Source: Bacteroidales bacterium
GTDB lineage: Bacteria; Bacteroidota; Bacteroidia; Bacteroidales; P3
Length of the DNA stretch: 47,914 nt
Assembly: GCA_017561155.1 (NCBI GenBank)
Contig: JAFZDP010000040.1
Location: 1 to 47,914, forward strand
Reading direction: 5' to 3'
The notes under the pieces were generated by a model that did not search any database, was not told where the DNA came from, and was given only the letters and a program-made list of their open reading frames with translations. Below, one piece after another: positions 24,893-33,292 of this stretch. The first letter of the stretch is position 1; the number at the start of each line of letters is the position of its first letter. The position numbers and the translations under genes were made by a program.

Positions 24893-24982
24893 AACATATT
24901 CTTGTTTAGTTGTGTATAAAATGATTTTTCTTTTTTGTAAATAAAACAATGCGTGTTCGGAAAGGTTTCGTTTTCTATCGTT

Positions 24983-25429
24983 TTAGTCTTCGTATCTCAC
25001 AAAATCGAAATAGCTGTCAAACACTAGTTCAAGTCCATTGTTTAGTTCCACGTCGTAGTTGAGCATATTAACGTCTATCTCTACAGCGTAAGAACCACTG
25101 TGATGGGTGTTTATGTAGTCGGAAATTTCGTAGCCCAATACGCTGCTTGGAACAGAGTCGTTGTGGCAATCTACATTTTCCCAAAATCCTGTAGAGTTAA
25201 ATTCTACATTGTCGCCATCGGCAAAAAATACTTCGTACGACTTGTCGAATATTTCGGAGTCTTTCATTATATGCGATACTACTTCGTTTGGAAAATGAGT
25301 GTTTAAAAATACTTGCGACTCGTATGGCAAATCGGTGAAATTGATTTTTGTGTACTCGTCTTTACAGCTGCTTAAAAATAATACTACGAATAGCGATGCT
25401 GCGGCTATCATTAATCGATTTTTTTTCAT
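24983..25429 (-). CDS. PepSY-like lipoprotein
   Basis: The protein is 148 aa. The signal peptide ends in the lipobox LSSC (cysteine about residue 22), so this copy is membrane-anchored while its downstream paralogue is soluble. The repeat pattern is the same: FTDLPYESQVFLNTHFP, then VEFNSTGFWENVD; then GYEISDYINTHH and VELNNGLELVFDSYFDF. The two genes are separated by 90 nt and probably share a transcript. They look like a tandem duplication in which one copy gained or lost lipidation. Confidence 0.85.
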   Translation of the reverse strand: MKKNRLMIAAASLFVVLFLSSCKDEYTKINFTDLPYESQVFLNTHFPNEVVSHIMKDSEIFDKSYEVFFADGDNVEFNSTGFWENVDCHNDSVPSSVLGYEISDYINTHHSGSYAVEIDVNMLNYDVELNNGLELVFDSYFDFVRYED

Positions 25430-25638
25430 TTTTCTTTTCTATTTAATTATTACTTACTTTATTTGTATTTTTAAATTGGTTCATGTTTGTAATGAATACA
25501 CTTATTTGTATCCTACAAAACGAAATCTTATTCTTTTAATTTTGTTATTAATATTTTTTTAGAAAACGATGTCTTGCAATTTGGTTGTAATATGGCTTTA
25601 TTTTTCTGTTAGAAATATTTGATATTTAATGATAAATA

Positions 25639-25674
25639 AAAAAGAGAGAAGCTTGTTTGTGATTCTCTCTTTTT
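25639..25674. terminator. Intrinsic terminator of the TrmH-like gene
   Basis: AAAAAGAGAGAA (25639-25650) and TTCTCTCTTTTT (25663-25674) form a perfect 12-bp stem with a 12-nt loop. The A- and T-tails let it work in both directions. Confidence 0.85.
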
Positions 25675-25725
25675 AAGTCATTTTATGGATTTTATAAAAA
25701 GTATTTTTTGCTATTCTTGCTTTTT

Positions 25726-26481
25726 CTACAATCTGTCCAAGTTCAATTTTGGCAATCCCATATCCTCTGATAGTTTTTGCATTATCTTGTCCGATTCTCG
25801 TACTATTTGTCTTGCCCAATATAGTTTTTGTTCTATTTGCTCATCTTCTGTAAGTTTCCAGTTCAAACCTTCGGTGTTTCGCATCTTTTCTGTAAGGTAA
25901 AACGAGCATAGTGCTGCCGATACCGATATGTTGAAACTTTCTGTAAAACCGTACATTGGAATCTTCACAAAGGCATCAGCATTTTGGATTGCAGTGTCTG
26001 AAAGTCCTGTTTTTTCGGTGCCGAATACCAGTGCTATTGGTTGAGATATGTCAAGGTCCTGTAGCATTACATCGTTCTCGTGAGGCAGTGTTGCTATTAT
26101 TTTGTATCCTTTTTTTCGCAAATCGTCGTAGGCGGCAATTGTATTGTTTTGGTTTTTCTTGTTGTAGCGGTAGTAATTTACCCATTTTGAAGAACCCATT
26201 GCCACGTCCGGGTTGAGGGTGTACTCGTACTGATTTTCTATAATGTGAACATCTTGTATTCCAAAACAATCCGCAGTACGCAATACAGCACTTGCATTTT
26301 GCGATTGGAATATGTCTTCCATTACAAGAGTCAGATGTTTGGTACGATTTTGTATGTTTTGGTCTAGTAGTTGACGTTTGTTTTCCGAAAAGAAATCTGT
26401 AAGTGCATTATATAATTGTTCTTTTTGTGCGGAGTTGTAATTGCTAAATATTTGGCTGTATCTTTGTTTTACTTCAGGCAT
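25726..26481 (-). CDS. TrmH family (SPOUT) RNA 2'-O-methyltransferase
   Basis: The protein is 251 aa. The three SpoU motifs are intact: motif 1 QNASAVLRTADCFG (61-74, with the catalytic-site N and R68), motif 2 LVFGTEKTGLS (151-161, the SAM-binding knot) and motif 3 IPMYGFTESFNISVSAAL (174-191). The sequence MGSSKWVNYY in between is typical of tRNA (Gm18) methyltransferase TrmH, but an rRNA substrate cannot be excluded. A C-terminal helical extension (EQKLYWARQIVRESD) is also as in TrmH. The gene is monocistronic with its own promoter (26535-26542) and terminator. Confidence 0.93.
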   Translation of the reverse strand: MPEVKQRYSQIFSNYNSAQKEQLYNALTDFFSENKRQLLDQNIQNRTKHLTLVMEDIFQSQNASAVLRTADCFGIQDVHIIENQYEYTLNPDVAMGSSKWVNYYRYNKKNQNNTIAAYDDLRKKGYKIIATLPHENDVMLQDLDISQPIALVFGTEKTGLSDTAIQNADAFVKIPMYGFTESFNISVSAALCSFYLTEKMRNTEGLNWKLTEDEQIEQKLYWARQIVRESDKIMQKLSEDMGLPKLNLDRL

Positions 26482-26534
26482 ATCGTATTGTATTTATGTT
26501 TGTTATGTTATAATGTCGTATTCTTTATGCTTTA

Positions 26535-26542
26535 CAAAGATA
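26535..26542 (-). promoter_or_regulatory. -7 box of the TrmH-like gene
   Basis: Minus-strand TATCTTTG, followed by TAAAGC, is an exact TAnnTTTG match 54 nt upstream of the ATG at 26481. Confidence 0.6.
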
Positions 26543-26912
26543 GTACTTTTTTTAGATTGGAGCCGATTGGCGTTGTTTTTGGTGTAATATATTTGTATTA
26601 AAGTTATGTTTCTTGTTTTCTTTTCTTCTGCAAAAAGATGTTTCAAATAAGAGGGAAAATATTAAAGATATTGGGATTTCTGTTCTTTTTAGTCGGCGAT
26701 TTGCGTGCGTTTTTAGCGTTAACAAAATAATAAAATTATCCTATATTAACATGGGACGATTTAACATGGAGAATCGTTTATTTTCGGAGAATTTTCTATT
26801 GATGTGCAAATATTCGAGCTACGGAGGCTTATGAAATTAAATATTTGATTATCAGTAGTGATTTTCTGAAACTATTTCTGCTGAAAATCTTTTTTCGATG
26901 TGTTGTACACTA

Positions 26913-26987
26913 GATGACGATGGCGGTATACGGCTATCGCGATAACAATATACCGTCATCGTGATGAAACCCTATTGTCATCACGAT
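26913..26987. repeat. Three diverged 18-bp repeats forming hairpins
   Basis: GATGACGATGGCGGTATA on the plus strand is followed by two minus-strand relatives, CATCACGATGACGGTATA and AATCGTGATGACAATAG. ATCGTGATG / CATCACGAT is a perfect 9-bp stem with a 12-nt loop, and TATCGCGATA (26935-26944) is a perfect palindrome in the centre. Confidence 0.6.
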
Positions 26988-27145
26988 TCAATTTTGGTGT
27001 TTGGGTGTGGAAACGTTTGTGGAAAGGTGTCGAAATACTATGTTTTTCTCTGTTTAAATATATTGTGGAGGTGTTGGGTTTAACATTTGTACTTTTTCTT
27101 TAACATTTAGCTTGGATTTAAAACATATATTTTTCAGCCATGAAA

Positions 27146-27231
27146 AAACTGATATTAGTTGTTTAAATAACATATATATGATATCGGAATAACTAATATT
27201 AGTTACGACAATAACCTATATATGATATTTT
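27146..27231. repeat. Two tandem ~42-bp diverged units
   Basis: Each unit reads CT(G/A)ATATTAGTT, a spacer of about 8 nt, AATAAC(A)(C)TATATATGATAT. The words CTAATATTAG and ATATCATATATA are themselves near-palindromic. They lie about 130-210 bp upstream of the metal-uptake pair and might be regulator binding sites. Confidence 0.5.
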
Positions 27232-27322
27232 GCCTGTATATAATGGCTGTTTTTGCTGAAATTTTATCTGTTTTGTAGTGTGTTTGTCTAGTATTTGATT
27301 TTTAATATGTTATAAATTTATT

Positions 27323-27353
27323 TTTGTATCGTTGATATTTTTTTGTAATTTTG
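27323..27353 (+). promoter_or_regulatory. Promoter of the His-rich membrane protein (near-leaderless)
   Basis: TTTG at 27323-27326, 19 nt, then TAATTTTG at 27346-27353. The -7 box ends only 4 nt before the ATG (27358), so transcription should start at or beside the start codon. Confidence 0.65.
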
Positions 27354-27357
27354 CAAT

Positions 27358-27720
27358 ATGAAAAAAATACAGAGAAATATATTAGGATACATATTCATAG
27401 CTCTTTATGTGAGTTATGCTGCATCTACATCTCTGTTTATTCACACACACGAATACGATGGGCAACAGATTGTGCACTCGCACCCATTCCTTATGGGCGA
27501 AGGTGGGGCTCTAAATCACTCTCACACTGCTGCTCAATCCATTTTTATACACTACATATCGTCGAATTTACTTTTGGCAATATCTGTTTCGGTAGGAATT
27601 GCCATATTATTCATATATTTACATAAAGAATTTCAGCAAGAAATACAGCCTGGAACATCACGGTTTATGCTGTATTTTTCGTTGCGAGCCCCGCCGGTAG
27701 AAAATGTATTGGCTGTTTAA
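27358..27720 (+). CDS. His-rich small membrane protein, probably for metal uptake
   Basis: The protein is 120 aa. The N-terminal hydrophobic helix (residues 8-26) is a signal anchor or signal peptide. The exported loop is His-rich (IHTHEYDGQQIVHSHPF and LNHSHTAAQ), a likely metal-binding segment. A second helix is at about 68-89 (LLLAISVSVGIAILFIYL), then a short basic tail. Small His-rich proteins of this layout occur in Bacteroidota next to TonB-dependent receptors that are thought to take up zinc or other transition metals; that link is inference here. It precedes the receptor gene by 180 bp in the same direction. The MKK start with the promoter right in front implies a leaderless mRNA. 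Confidence 0.7.
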   Translation: MKKIQRNILGYIFIALYVSYAASTSLFIHTHEYDGQQIVHSHPFLMGEGGALNHSHTAAQSIFIHYISSNLLLAISVSVGIAILFIYLHKEFQQEIQPGTSRFMLYFSLRAPPVENVLAV

Positions 27721-27900
27721 AGATAATTTTGACAGCTAAAGATGTGGCCGATAATCGGTGTTTTTCATTTTTTGTAACTTGAAAGAGTGTTAGGAAGATG
27801 GCATTTAGTGTTTGTCTTTCTAGTTCTTGTTTTTGGCGATACAGCCTAGAGTTGTATTCTGTACAACTATTGAATAATAAGCTAAAATATTGAAAATAAA

Positions 27901-30213
27901 ATGATTAAATTGAATAAAGTATATAAATATTTGCTTGCGGTAAGCAGTCTTTTTCTATTAAATATAATGCCGTTGATGGCACAGGTAAAAACAGATTCTC
28001 ATATACACGGACATGTGTTGGATGCCAAAACAAACGAGCACATGCCATTTGTAAATGTGTATCTTAAAGGTACTACTATTGGTACTACTACCAACGAATC
28101 GGGGCACTATCATTTAGAAAATTTGCCTTTGGGTAAGCATACTATTGTGGTGTCGCTTATGGGGTATAAGGCAGTAGAACAAGAAATAATTATAGATGCT
28201 GAAAACAAATCGCAGCAATTGCATTTCTCTATTCACGAAGATGCAGTATTGATGAAAGATGTAGTGGTTTCGGCTAATCGTTGCGAAGTAGACAGAAAAG
28301 AAGCCGCTACTATCGTAAACATTATAAGTCCCGATGTGTTTGCCAATACAAACTCTGTAAATCTAGCCGAAGGGCTTAATTATCAGTCGGGGCTTAGGGT
28401 AGAAAATACTTGTCAGAACTGTGGGGTAAATGCTGTTCGTATAAATGGTTTGGAAGGAAAATATAGTCAAATACTTATTGATAGCAGACCGGTGTTTAGC
28501 TCTTTGGCAGGTGTATATGGTTTGGAACAAATACCTGTTTCTATGATGGAACGTGTAGAGGTAATACGTGGAGGTGGTTCTGCAATATTTGGAGCTAATG
28601 CCATTGGTGGGGTAGTCAATATTATAACACGCGAACCTTTGCGAAACTCGTTGGATATATCTAATACTACACAACTTATAGGTGGTAAAGCTTGGGATAA
28701 TACTACATCGATGAATGCTGCCTTGGTGTCGCCAAACAGAAAAATGGGTGCATATATATATGGTATGTCTCGCAGCAGACAGGGTTACGACCACGACGAT
28801 GATGGATATACCGAAATGGGAAAATTGAAAACTACATCGATAGGTATGAGAAGCTATTATAAGTTTTCGAACAATTCGAAACTTACTTTGGAGTATCATA
28901 CTATGCACGAATTTCGTCGTGGAGGTGATAGTATAGATATGATGCCACACCAGGTTACTGTAGCAGAGCAAGCCGAACATTATATTCATGGTGGAGGATT
29001 GACTTATGATTTTATTTCGGACGATACAAAAACTCGTTTTTCTATCTTCTCTTCTATGCAAGCTGTAGAAAGAAATACATACTATGGTACTCAGTACGAT
29101 GTCAATGCCTATGGTACTTCGTCGGATTTGAGTTGGGTGACAGGTGGACAGTATAACTATTCGTTCGAAAAAATGTTGTTTATGCCTTCCGAATTTGTAG
29201 CAGGTGTAGAATATTCTGTAAATACATTGACAGATATCCAGTTGGCATACGATAGAACTTTGGAACAAGATGTATTTATAGCCAGTGCTTTTGCTCAAAA
29301 CGAATGGAAAAACGAACGTATGGGTTTGTTGGTTGGAGTGCGTGCCGACAAACATAATCTTATAGACAATGTAGAGTTCAGCCCCCGAGCCAACTTTAGA
29401 TATGCTATCAACAAAATGTTGGTAGGACGTGTTAGTTACTCGTCGGGTTTCAGAGCTCCACAAGCTTTCGACGAAGATTTGCACATTATGGCAGTTGGTG
29501 GCGAGGTGGCTATTATAAGTTTAAACCCCGATTTGGAAGCCGAACATTCTAATAGCGTAAGTGGTTCGTTGACATGGACTCCTAAAATAGGCGGCAACGA
29601 ATTGTCTTTTTTGGCAGAAGGCTTTTATACCGACCTTAATGATGTGTTTATACTTAGAGAAATAGGAACAGATGCAGTAGGTAATCTTTTGTTGGAGCGT
29701 CAGAATGGTTCCGGCGCATTTGTGGCCGGTATAAATTTCGAAGCTACATACTCTCCATTCGTCGATCTTAACGTGCAAATGGGTTATACATACCAACAAA
29801 GTAGGTACAAAGAACCCGAAGTATGGTCGGAAAATTCGAATATAGCACCTCAAAAGCGTATGTTTCGCACTCCGGACAATTACGGATATTTTACCATAGA
29901 CTATACGATGCTGAATTCGTTGCGATTTGCAGTGTCGGGAACTTATACGGGAAGTATGCTTGTGCAACACTTTGCCGGCTATATATCTCAAGACGAAGAG
30001 GTAGAAACTCCACAGTTTTTTGATATGGGCGTTAAGGTGTCGTACGATTTTAAAGTAGCCAACAATAGCGTGTTACAATTCAATGCAGGTGTGAAGAATA
30101 TATTCAATTCGTATCAAAACGATTTTGACAAAGGTGCTAATCGTGATGCCGGTTATATTTATGGACCCGGCTTGCCTCGTACATTTTTTGTGGGTTTGAA
30201 ACTTGGAATATAA
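27901..30213 (+). CDS. TonB-dependent receptor (metal or metal-chelate type)
   Basis: The protein is 770 aa with a signal peptide ending MPLMAQ. Residues about 35-120 are the CarboxypepD_reg-like domain (HGHVLDAKTNEHMPFVNVYLKG). The plug follows at about 120-240, starting MKDVVVSANR, with a cysteine pair in ENTCQNCGVNAVRINGL and the strongly conserved EVIRGGGSAIFGANAIGG. A 22-strand-type beta-barrel ends in the aromatic-terminal strand FFVGLKLGI. The Cys-x-x-Cys plug variant is, in my recollection, typical of receptors found with His-rich partner proteins. It lies in the outer membrane. An inverted repeat GTTGTA-TTCTG-TACAAC lies about 40 nt upstream of the ATG and may be a metal-responsive operator. 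Confidence 0.92.
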   Translation: MIKLNKVYKYLLAVSSLFLLNIMPLMAQVKTDSHIHGHVLDAKTNEHMPFVNVYLKGTTIGTTTNESGHYHLENLPLGKHTIVVSLMGYKAVEQEIIIDAENKSQQLHFSIHEDAVLMKDVVVSANRCEVDRKEAATIVNIISPDVFANTNSVNLAEGLNYQSGLRVENTCQNCGVNAVRINGLEGKYSQILIDSRPVFSSLAGVYGLEQIPVSMMERVEVIRGGGSAIFGANAIGGVVNIITREPLRNSLDISNTTQLIGGKAWDNTTSMNAALVSPNRKMGAYIYGMSRSRQGYDHDDDGYTEMGKLKTTSIGMRSYYKFSNNSKLTLEYHTMHEFRRGGDSIDMMPHQVTVAEQAEHYIHGGGLTYDFISDDTKTRFSIFSSMQAVERNTYYGTQYDVNAYGTSSDLSWVTGGQYNYSFEKMLFMPSEFVAGVEYSVNTLTDIQLAYDRTLEQDVFIASAFAQNEWKNERMGLLVGVRADKHNLIDNVEFSPRANFRYAINKMLVGRVSYSSGFRAPQAFDEDLHIMAVGGEVAIISLNPDLEAEHSNSVSGSLTWTPKIGGNELSFLAEGFYTDLNDVFILREIGTDAVGNLLLERQNGSGAFVAGINFEATYSPFVDLNVQMGYTYQQSRYKEPEVWSENSNIAPQKRMFRTPDNYGYFTIDYTMLNSLRFAVSGTYTGSMLVQHFAGYISQDEEVETPQFFDMGVKVSYDFKVANNSVLQFNAGVKNIFNSYQNDFDKGANRDAGYIYGPGLPRTFFVGLKLGI

Positions 30214-30220
30214 TTTTGTC

Positions 30221-30269
30221 AAAAAGCAAAGGCTGTTGATTGAAAATATAGCAGCAGCTTTTGCTTTTT
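30221..30269 (+). terminator. Intrinsic terminator of the receptor gene
   Basis: AAAAAGCAAAGGCTG pairs with CAGCTTTTGCTTTTT with one bulge, and the stem ends in a T-run. It begins 8 nt after the receptor stop. Confidence 0.85.
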
Positions 30270-30587
30270 ATAATACTTTTTGATGTAATTTGTAATTGTA
30301 CGAAAAGACAAAAAAATGATATTGTTAATGTCTTGATAAATAGTTTTGTATAAACTATATTGGAGTTATTAACTTATATTGCTAATAACTTTATTGAACA
30401 ATTCGTGTAAGAACGAAAAATATAATGTAATTTTATCATTGCTTTTGTTGGAGACGGTATTTGTTTATTAGGTTAATATACAATGCAATACTTTTGTATC
30501 GAGATATATTAATCTTGTGAATATTCATTGTTTTTCTAACAAAAGAGGTAAAAGGATTAGATAAATACAATTTGTTTGTTTAAGAAT
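30270..30587 (+). promoter_or_regulatory. Promoter region of the gmk-mre gene run
   Basis: TACTTTTG at 30489-30496 matches TAnnTTTG, about 90 nt before the ATG at 30588; TTTG at 30460-30463 is a possible but distant -33 element. A small hairpin GTTATTA/TAATAAC lies at 30365-30389. No gene is visible in the gap. Confidence 0.5.
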
Positions 30588-31838
30588 ATGAATCAAATAA
30601 AATCTCGCTTAATTACAAATGCCAAAAATATTTTGGAACATGTAGAACGTATTCAGCAAAGTGTTGGCAAAGTGCCACAAATAGATATCGATGTATTGTT
30701 GAGTTCTATAAGAGAAATGTACGAAGTAGCATTATCAGCAGATAAGGCAAATGCTGCTATAGATGCTTATAATGCAGTATCGGAAGAGAATGTTTCCCAA
30801 CAAGCTGTAGATATGTTAGAAGAGCAAGTGGAATCTTTCGAAGAAAAAATAGTAGAAGTTGTAAAACCAACTTTGTCTGTTTTTGAAGCTGTGGCAGCTA
30901 TGGTGGGTGAGAAAAAAGTGGAAGAAAAAACTGTTGTGTTTGAAAGCGAGATAAAACACGAGCAAGAGCAAAAAGTAGAAGAACCGATACAACCAATCGA
31001 TACAAAAGAGCAAGTTGTAGAGGTTGCTAATGTGGAAACTATTCACGAGATACAAGCCGAAAAACAAACTGTAGAAATCGGCGAAGATGTTTCGAATAAT
31101 GATTTGCTTTCGGCTTCTACGATAATAAAATTTGAAGCAATAGAAGACAAACAAGTCGAACAAGAACCGGTAGTAGAGTATGTTGAGAAAGAGGAAGTAG
31201 TAGAACAGCAAATACCTGTAGAAAAGATAGAAGAAACTATTGTAGAAGAGAAGGTAGAAGAAAAAGAAGAAGTAGTATTGAAAGATGTAGTTGTAGAAGT
31301 AGTAGAAGAAACTGTACAGGTAGAAGAAACTCCTATTGAAGAAGATAAAAATAATATTGTAGAAGAGGTAGAAAAGATAGAAGTAGAGCCAAAGGTTGAA
31401 CCTAAGAAAGAGGAAGTAGAAAAACACGAGGAGAAACCACGTCAAACATCGCTTTTCGATTATTTGAAATCGTCGAATGTAAGTAAGGCTGCAGGACAAG
31501 TAGATCGTTTTTCGGCAGCAGGAGTAAAAACTTTGGCAGATAAATTTCAAGAAGTCCAAAGCAAAAAAACTGTGATGTCAGAAGATACTGAAGTATCTAA
31601 ACAACGAATAAAAGATTTGAGAAACGTGATAGGCATAAGCGATAAATTTTTATTTATGAATGAATTGTTTGCCGGAAATATGAAAGCCTATAACGATTTT
31701 ATACTATGCTTAACAAAAATAGAAGAAACAGAAGAAGCGTTGGATTATTTGGCAGAGGTAGAGGCAAAATACAATTGGAATAAAGAATCTCTTGCCGTGC
31801 AAACCTTTATGAAAATATTTGAACGTAAATTTAAATAA
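30588..31838 (+). CDS. Glu/Val-rich cytoplasmic protein of unknown function
   Basis: The protein is 416 aa from the ATG at 30588; an in-frame TTG 12 nt upstream adds nothing. Three parts are seen. A helical N-terminus (1-95) includes RIQQSVGKVPQIDIDVL. A long low-complexity linker (95-300) is built of Glu, Val and Lys (EEKVEEKEEVVLKDVVVEV). A conserved C-terminal module of about 85 residues reads KQRIKDLRNVIGISDKFLF, MNELFAGNMKAYND and a final FMKIFERKF. The C-terminal module recurs in unnamed proteins of other Bacteroidales (recollection). No signal peptide or membrane helix. The stop overlaps the gmk start by one base (TAATG), so it is coupled to gmk and, beyond it, the cell-shape genes. 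Confidence 0.75.
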   Translation: MNQIKSRLITNAKNILEHVERIQQSVGKVPQIDIDVLLSSIREMYEVALSADKANAAIDAYNAVSEENVSQQAVDMLEEQVESFEEKIVEVVKPTLSVFEAVAAMVGEKKVEEKTVVFESEIKHEQEQKVEEPIQPIDTKEQVVEVANVETIHEIQAEKQTVEIGEDVSNNDLLSASTIIKFEAIEDKQVEQEPVVEYVEKEEVVEQQIPVEKIEETIVEEKVEEKEEVVLKDVVVEVVEETVQVEETPIEEDKNNIVEEVEKIEVEPKVEPKKEEVEKHEEKPRQTSLFDYLKSSNVSKAAGQVDRFSAAGVKTLADKFQEVQSKKTVMSEDTEVSKQRIKDLRNVIGISDKFLFMNELFAGNMKAYNDFILCLTKIEETEEALDYLAEVEAKYNWNKESLAVQTFMKIFERKFK

Positions 31839-32437
31839 TGAACACTATGGCTATTGATAATACAAATAATAAAGTTATAATATTTTCGGCACCTTCAGGT
31901 TCGGGAAAAACAACAATAATAAAACAACTGCTTAAGAGTTTTCCTGAGTTTGAATTTTCTATATCAGCAACATCGCGTCAGGCAAGACAAGGTGAAGTGC
32001 ACGGGAAAGATTATTATTTTCTAACAAAAGAAGAATTTGTTGAAAAAGTAAAAGCCGATTTGTTTTTGGAATGGGAAGAGGTGTATTCGGGGATATGCTA
32101 TGGTACTCTGAAATCTGAGATAGATCGTATATGGAGCAACGGAAAAATAGTGATATTTGATGTAGATGTTCTTGGCGGTATGAATATTAAAAAATATTTT
32201 GGCGACAAAGCTTTGTCTATATTTGTAATGCCACCAAGTATGGAAGTTTTGGAACAACGACTAAGAATCCGTAACACCGAAACCGAAGAAGCTATACTAA
32301 AGCGCCTTTCGCGTTCGTCGTTAGAACTTAATCATGCACCAAAATTCGACCTTACTATTATAAATGATGTTTTGGACGAAGCCGTAGAATGTGCCAAACA
32401 AAATATAGAATCGTTCTTAAATATAAACAAGCAATAA
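31838..32437 (+). CDS. gmk: Guanylate kinase
   Basis: A 199-aa enzyme that phosphorylates GMP to GDP with ATP. The P-loop APSGSGKTT is at residues 18-26, the GMP-binding arm at SATSRQARQGEVHGKDYYF, and EWEEVYSGICYGT carries the conserved Glu and Tyr. RLRIRNTETEEAILKRL is the lid. The length is standard. Start at the ATG overlapping the previous stop; another ATG nine bases later is also possible. mreC starts 12 nt downstream. Confidence 0.96.
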   Translation: MNTMAIDNTNNKVIIFSAPSGSGKTTIIKQLLKSFPEFEFSISATSRQARQGEVHGKDYYFLTKEEFVEKVKADLFLEWEEVYSGICYGTLKSEIDRIWSNGKIVIFDVDVLGGMNIKKYFGDKALSIFVMPPSMEVLEQRLRIRNTETEEAILKRLSRSSLELNHAPKFDLTIINDVLDEAVECAKQNIESFLNINKQ

Positions 32438-32449
32438 TATCTATACCAC

Positions 32450-33292
32450 ATGCAGAACCTATTTCGATTTATAAAGAAATATAGCTATGTAATTGTTTTT
32501 TTGCTATTGGAAACTATAGCAGGTGTGCTAATAGTGCAAAATACCTATTACCAAAGTTCTGTAATAATATCGTGGGGCAATAGTATAGCAGGAGAATGGT
32601 TCAATCAATTTAAAAATATTACTAGTTATCTAAACTTGGCATCGACTAATAAGCAACTTGCAGAAGAAAATGCACGTTTGCGTCAAGAGATAGCTAATTC
32701 GTATATTACCTACAACAAAAGAGAGTTTGAAATAAACGATACTGTGTATAAACAACAGTACGAATATACCGAAGCACAAGTTATTAGAAATACGTGGAAT
32801 ACAAGTAATAACTATGTGATGATAAATAAAGGATATTTGCATGGTATACATCCGGATATGGCGGTAATATCATCGCAAGGTATTGTAGGTGTTGTAGTGA
32901 ATACAACAAAGAATTTTTCGAATATCATGTCGATATTGCATGTGAATAGCAAGAATAGTATAAAGATAAAACGTACAGGAGTGTCCGGCACATTGACATG
33001 GGATACCGAAGATTATCGCTACGGAACACTTACTGATATTCCAACAACTCATAAATTGCATATCAATGATACCGTAATAACAAGCGGTTTTTCTAAGAAT
33101 TTTCCGGAGGGAGTACCGGTCGGATATATCCAAAGTTTTTGCGAAGAGCCTGGTAGTGGTTTTTATACTATAAAGATAAAATTTGCTACAGAGTTTAATA
33201 AATTGGACTATGTCTACATAGTAAATAATATATACAAAGAAGAGCAGGCACAATTGATAGAAGCAACAAAGAAAACCGAAAGTGATGAATAA
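32450..33292 (+). CDS. mreC: Rod shape-determining protein MreC
   Basis: The protein is 280 aa with one N-terminal membrane helix (about 12-29), a coiled coil (NKQLAEENARLRQEIANSY) and two beta-barrel subdomains in the periplasm. PDMAVISSQGIVGVVVNTTKNFS is the conserved core block of MreC and VITSGFSKNFPEGVPVGYI the second. It is a scaffold of the elongasome with MreD, RodA and PBP2, all encoded downstream. Its stop overlaps the mreD start by 8 nt. Confidence 0.94.
   Translation: MQNLFRFIKKYSYVIVFLLLETIAGVLIVQNTYYQSSVIISWGNSIAGEWFNQFKNITSYLNLASTNKQLAEENARLRQEIANSYITYNKREFEINDTVYKQQYEYTEAQVIRNTWNTSNNYVMINKGYLHGIHPDMAVISSQGIVGVVVNTTKNFSNIMSILHVNSKNSIKIKRTGVSGTLTWDTEDYRYGTLTDIPTTHKLHINDTVITSGFSKNFPEGVPVGYIQSFCEEPGSGFYTIKIKFATEFNKLDYVYIVNNIYKEEQAQLIEATKKTESDE

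Larger units (their letters stand above)
26482..27357. other. Long non-coding gap with two local repeat families
   Basis: It is 876 bp without a credible gene; the short ORF at 26613 has no supporting feature. It contains the TrmH-gene promoter, a palindrome-rich segment (26913-26987), a diverged tandem duplication (27146-27231) and the promoter of the His-rich protein at its right edge. Confidence 0.6.

Noticed and set aside
26613-26834. A 73-codon plus-strand ORF in the gap before the His-rich gene
   Set aside because: No start signal, no recognisable protein pattern, and composition like the surrounding non-coding DNA.
28363-29484. A 373-codon ORF antisense to the TonB-dependent receptor
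   Set aside because: It is a shadow of the strongly coding receptor frame, with Cys/His/Tyr/Ile-rich content typical of antisense frames.
30816-31559. A 247-codon antisense ORF made largely of Phe, Tyr and Leu
   Set aside because: It is the complement of the Glu/Val/Lys-rich linker of the plus-strand gene.
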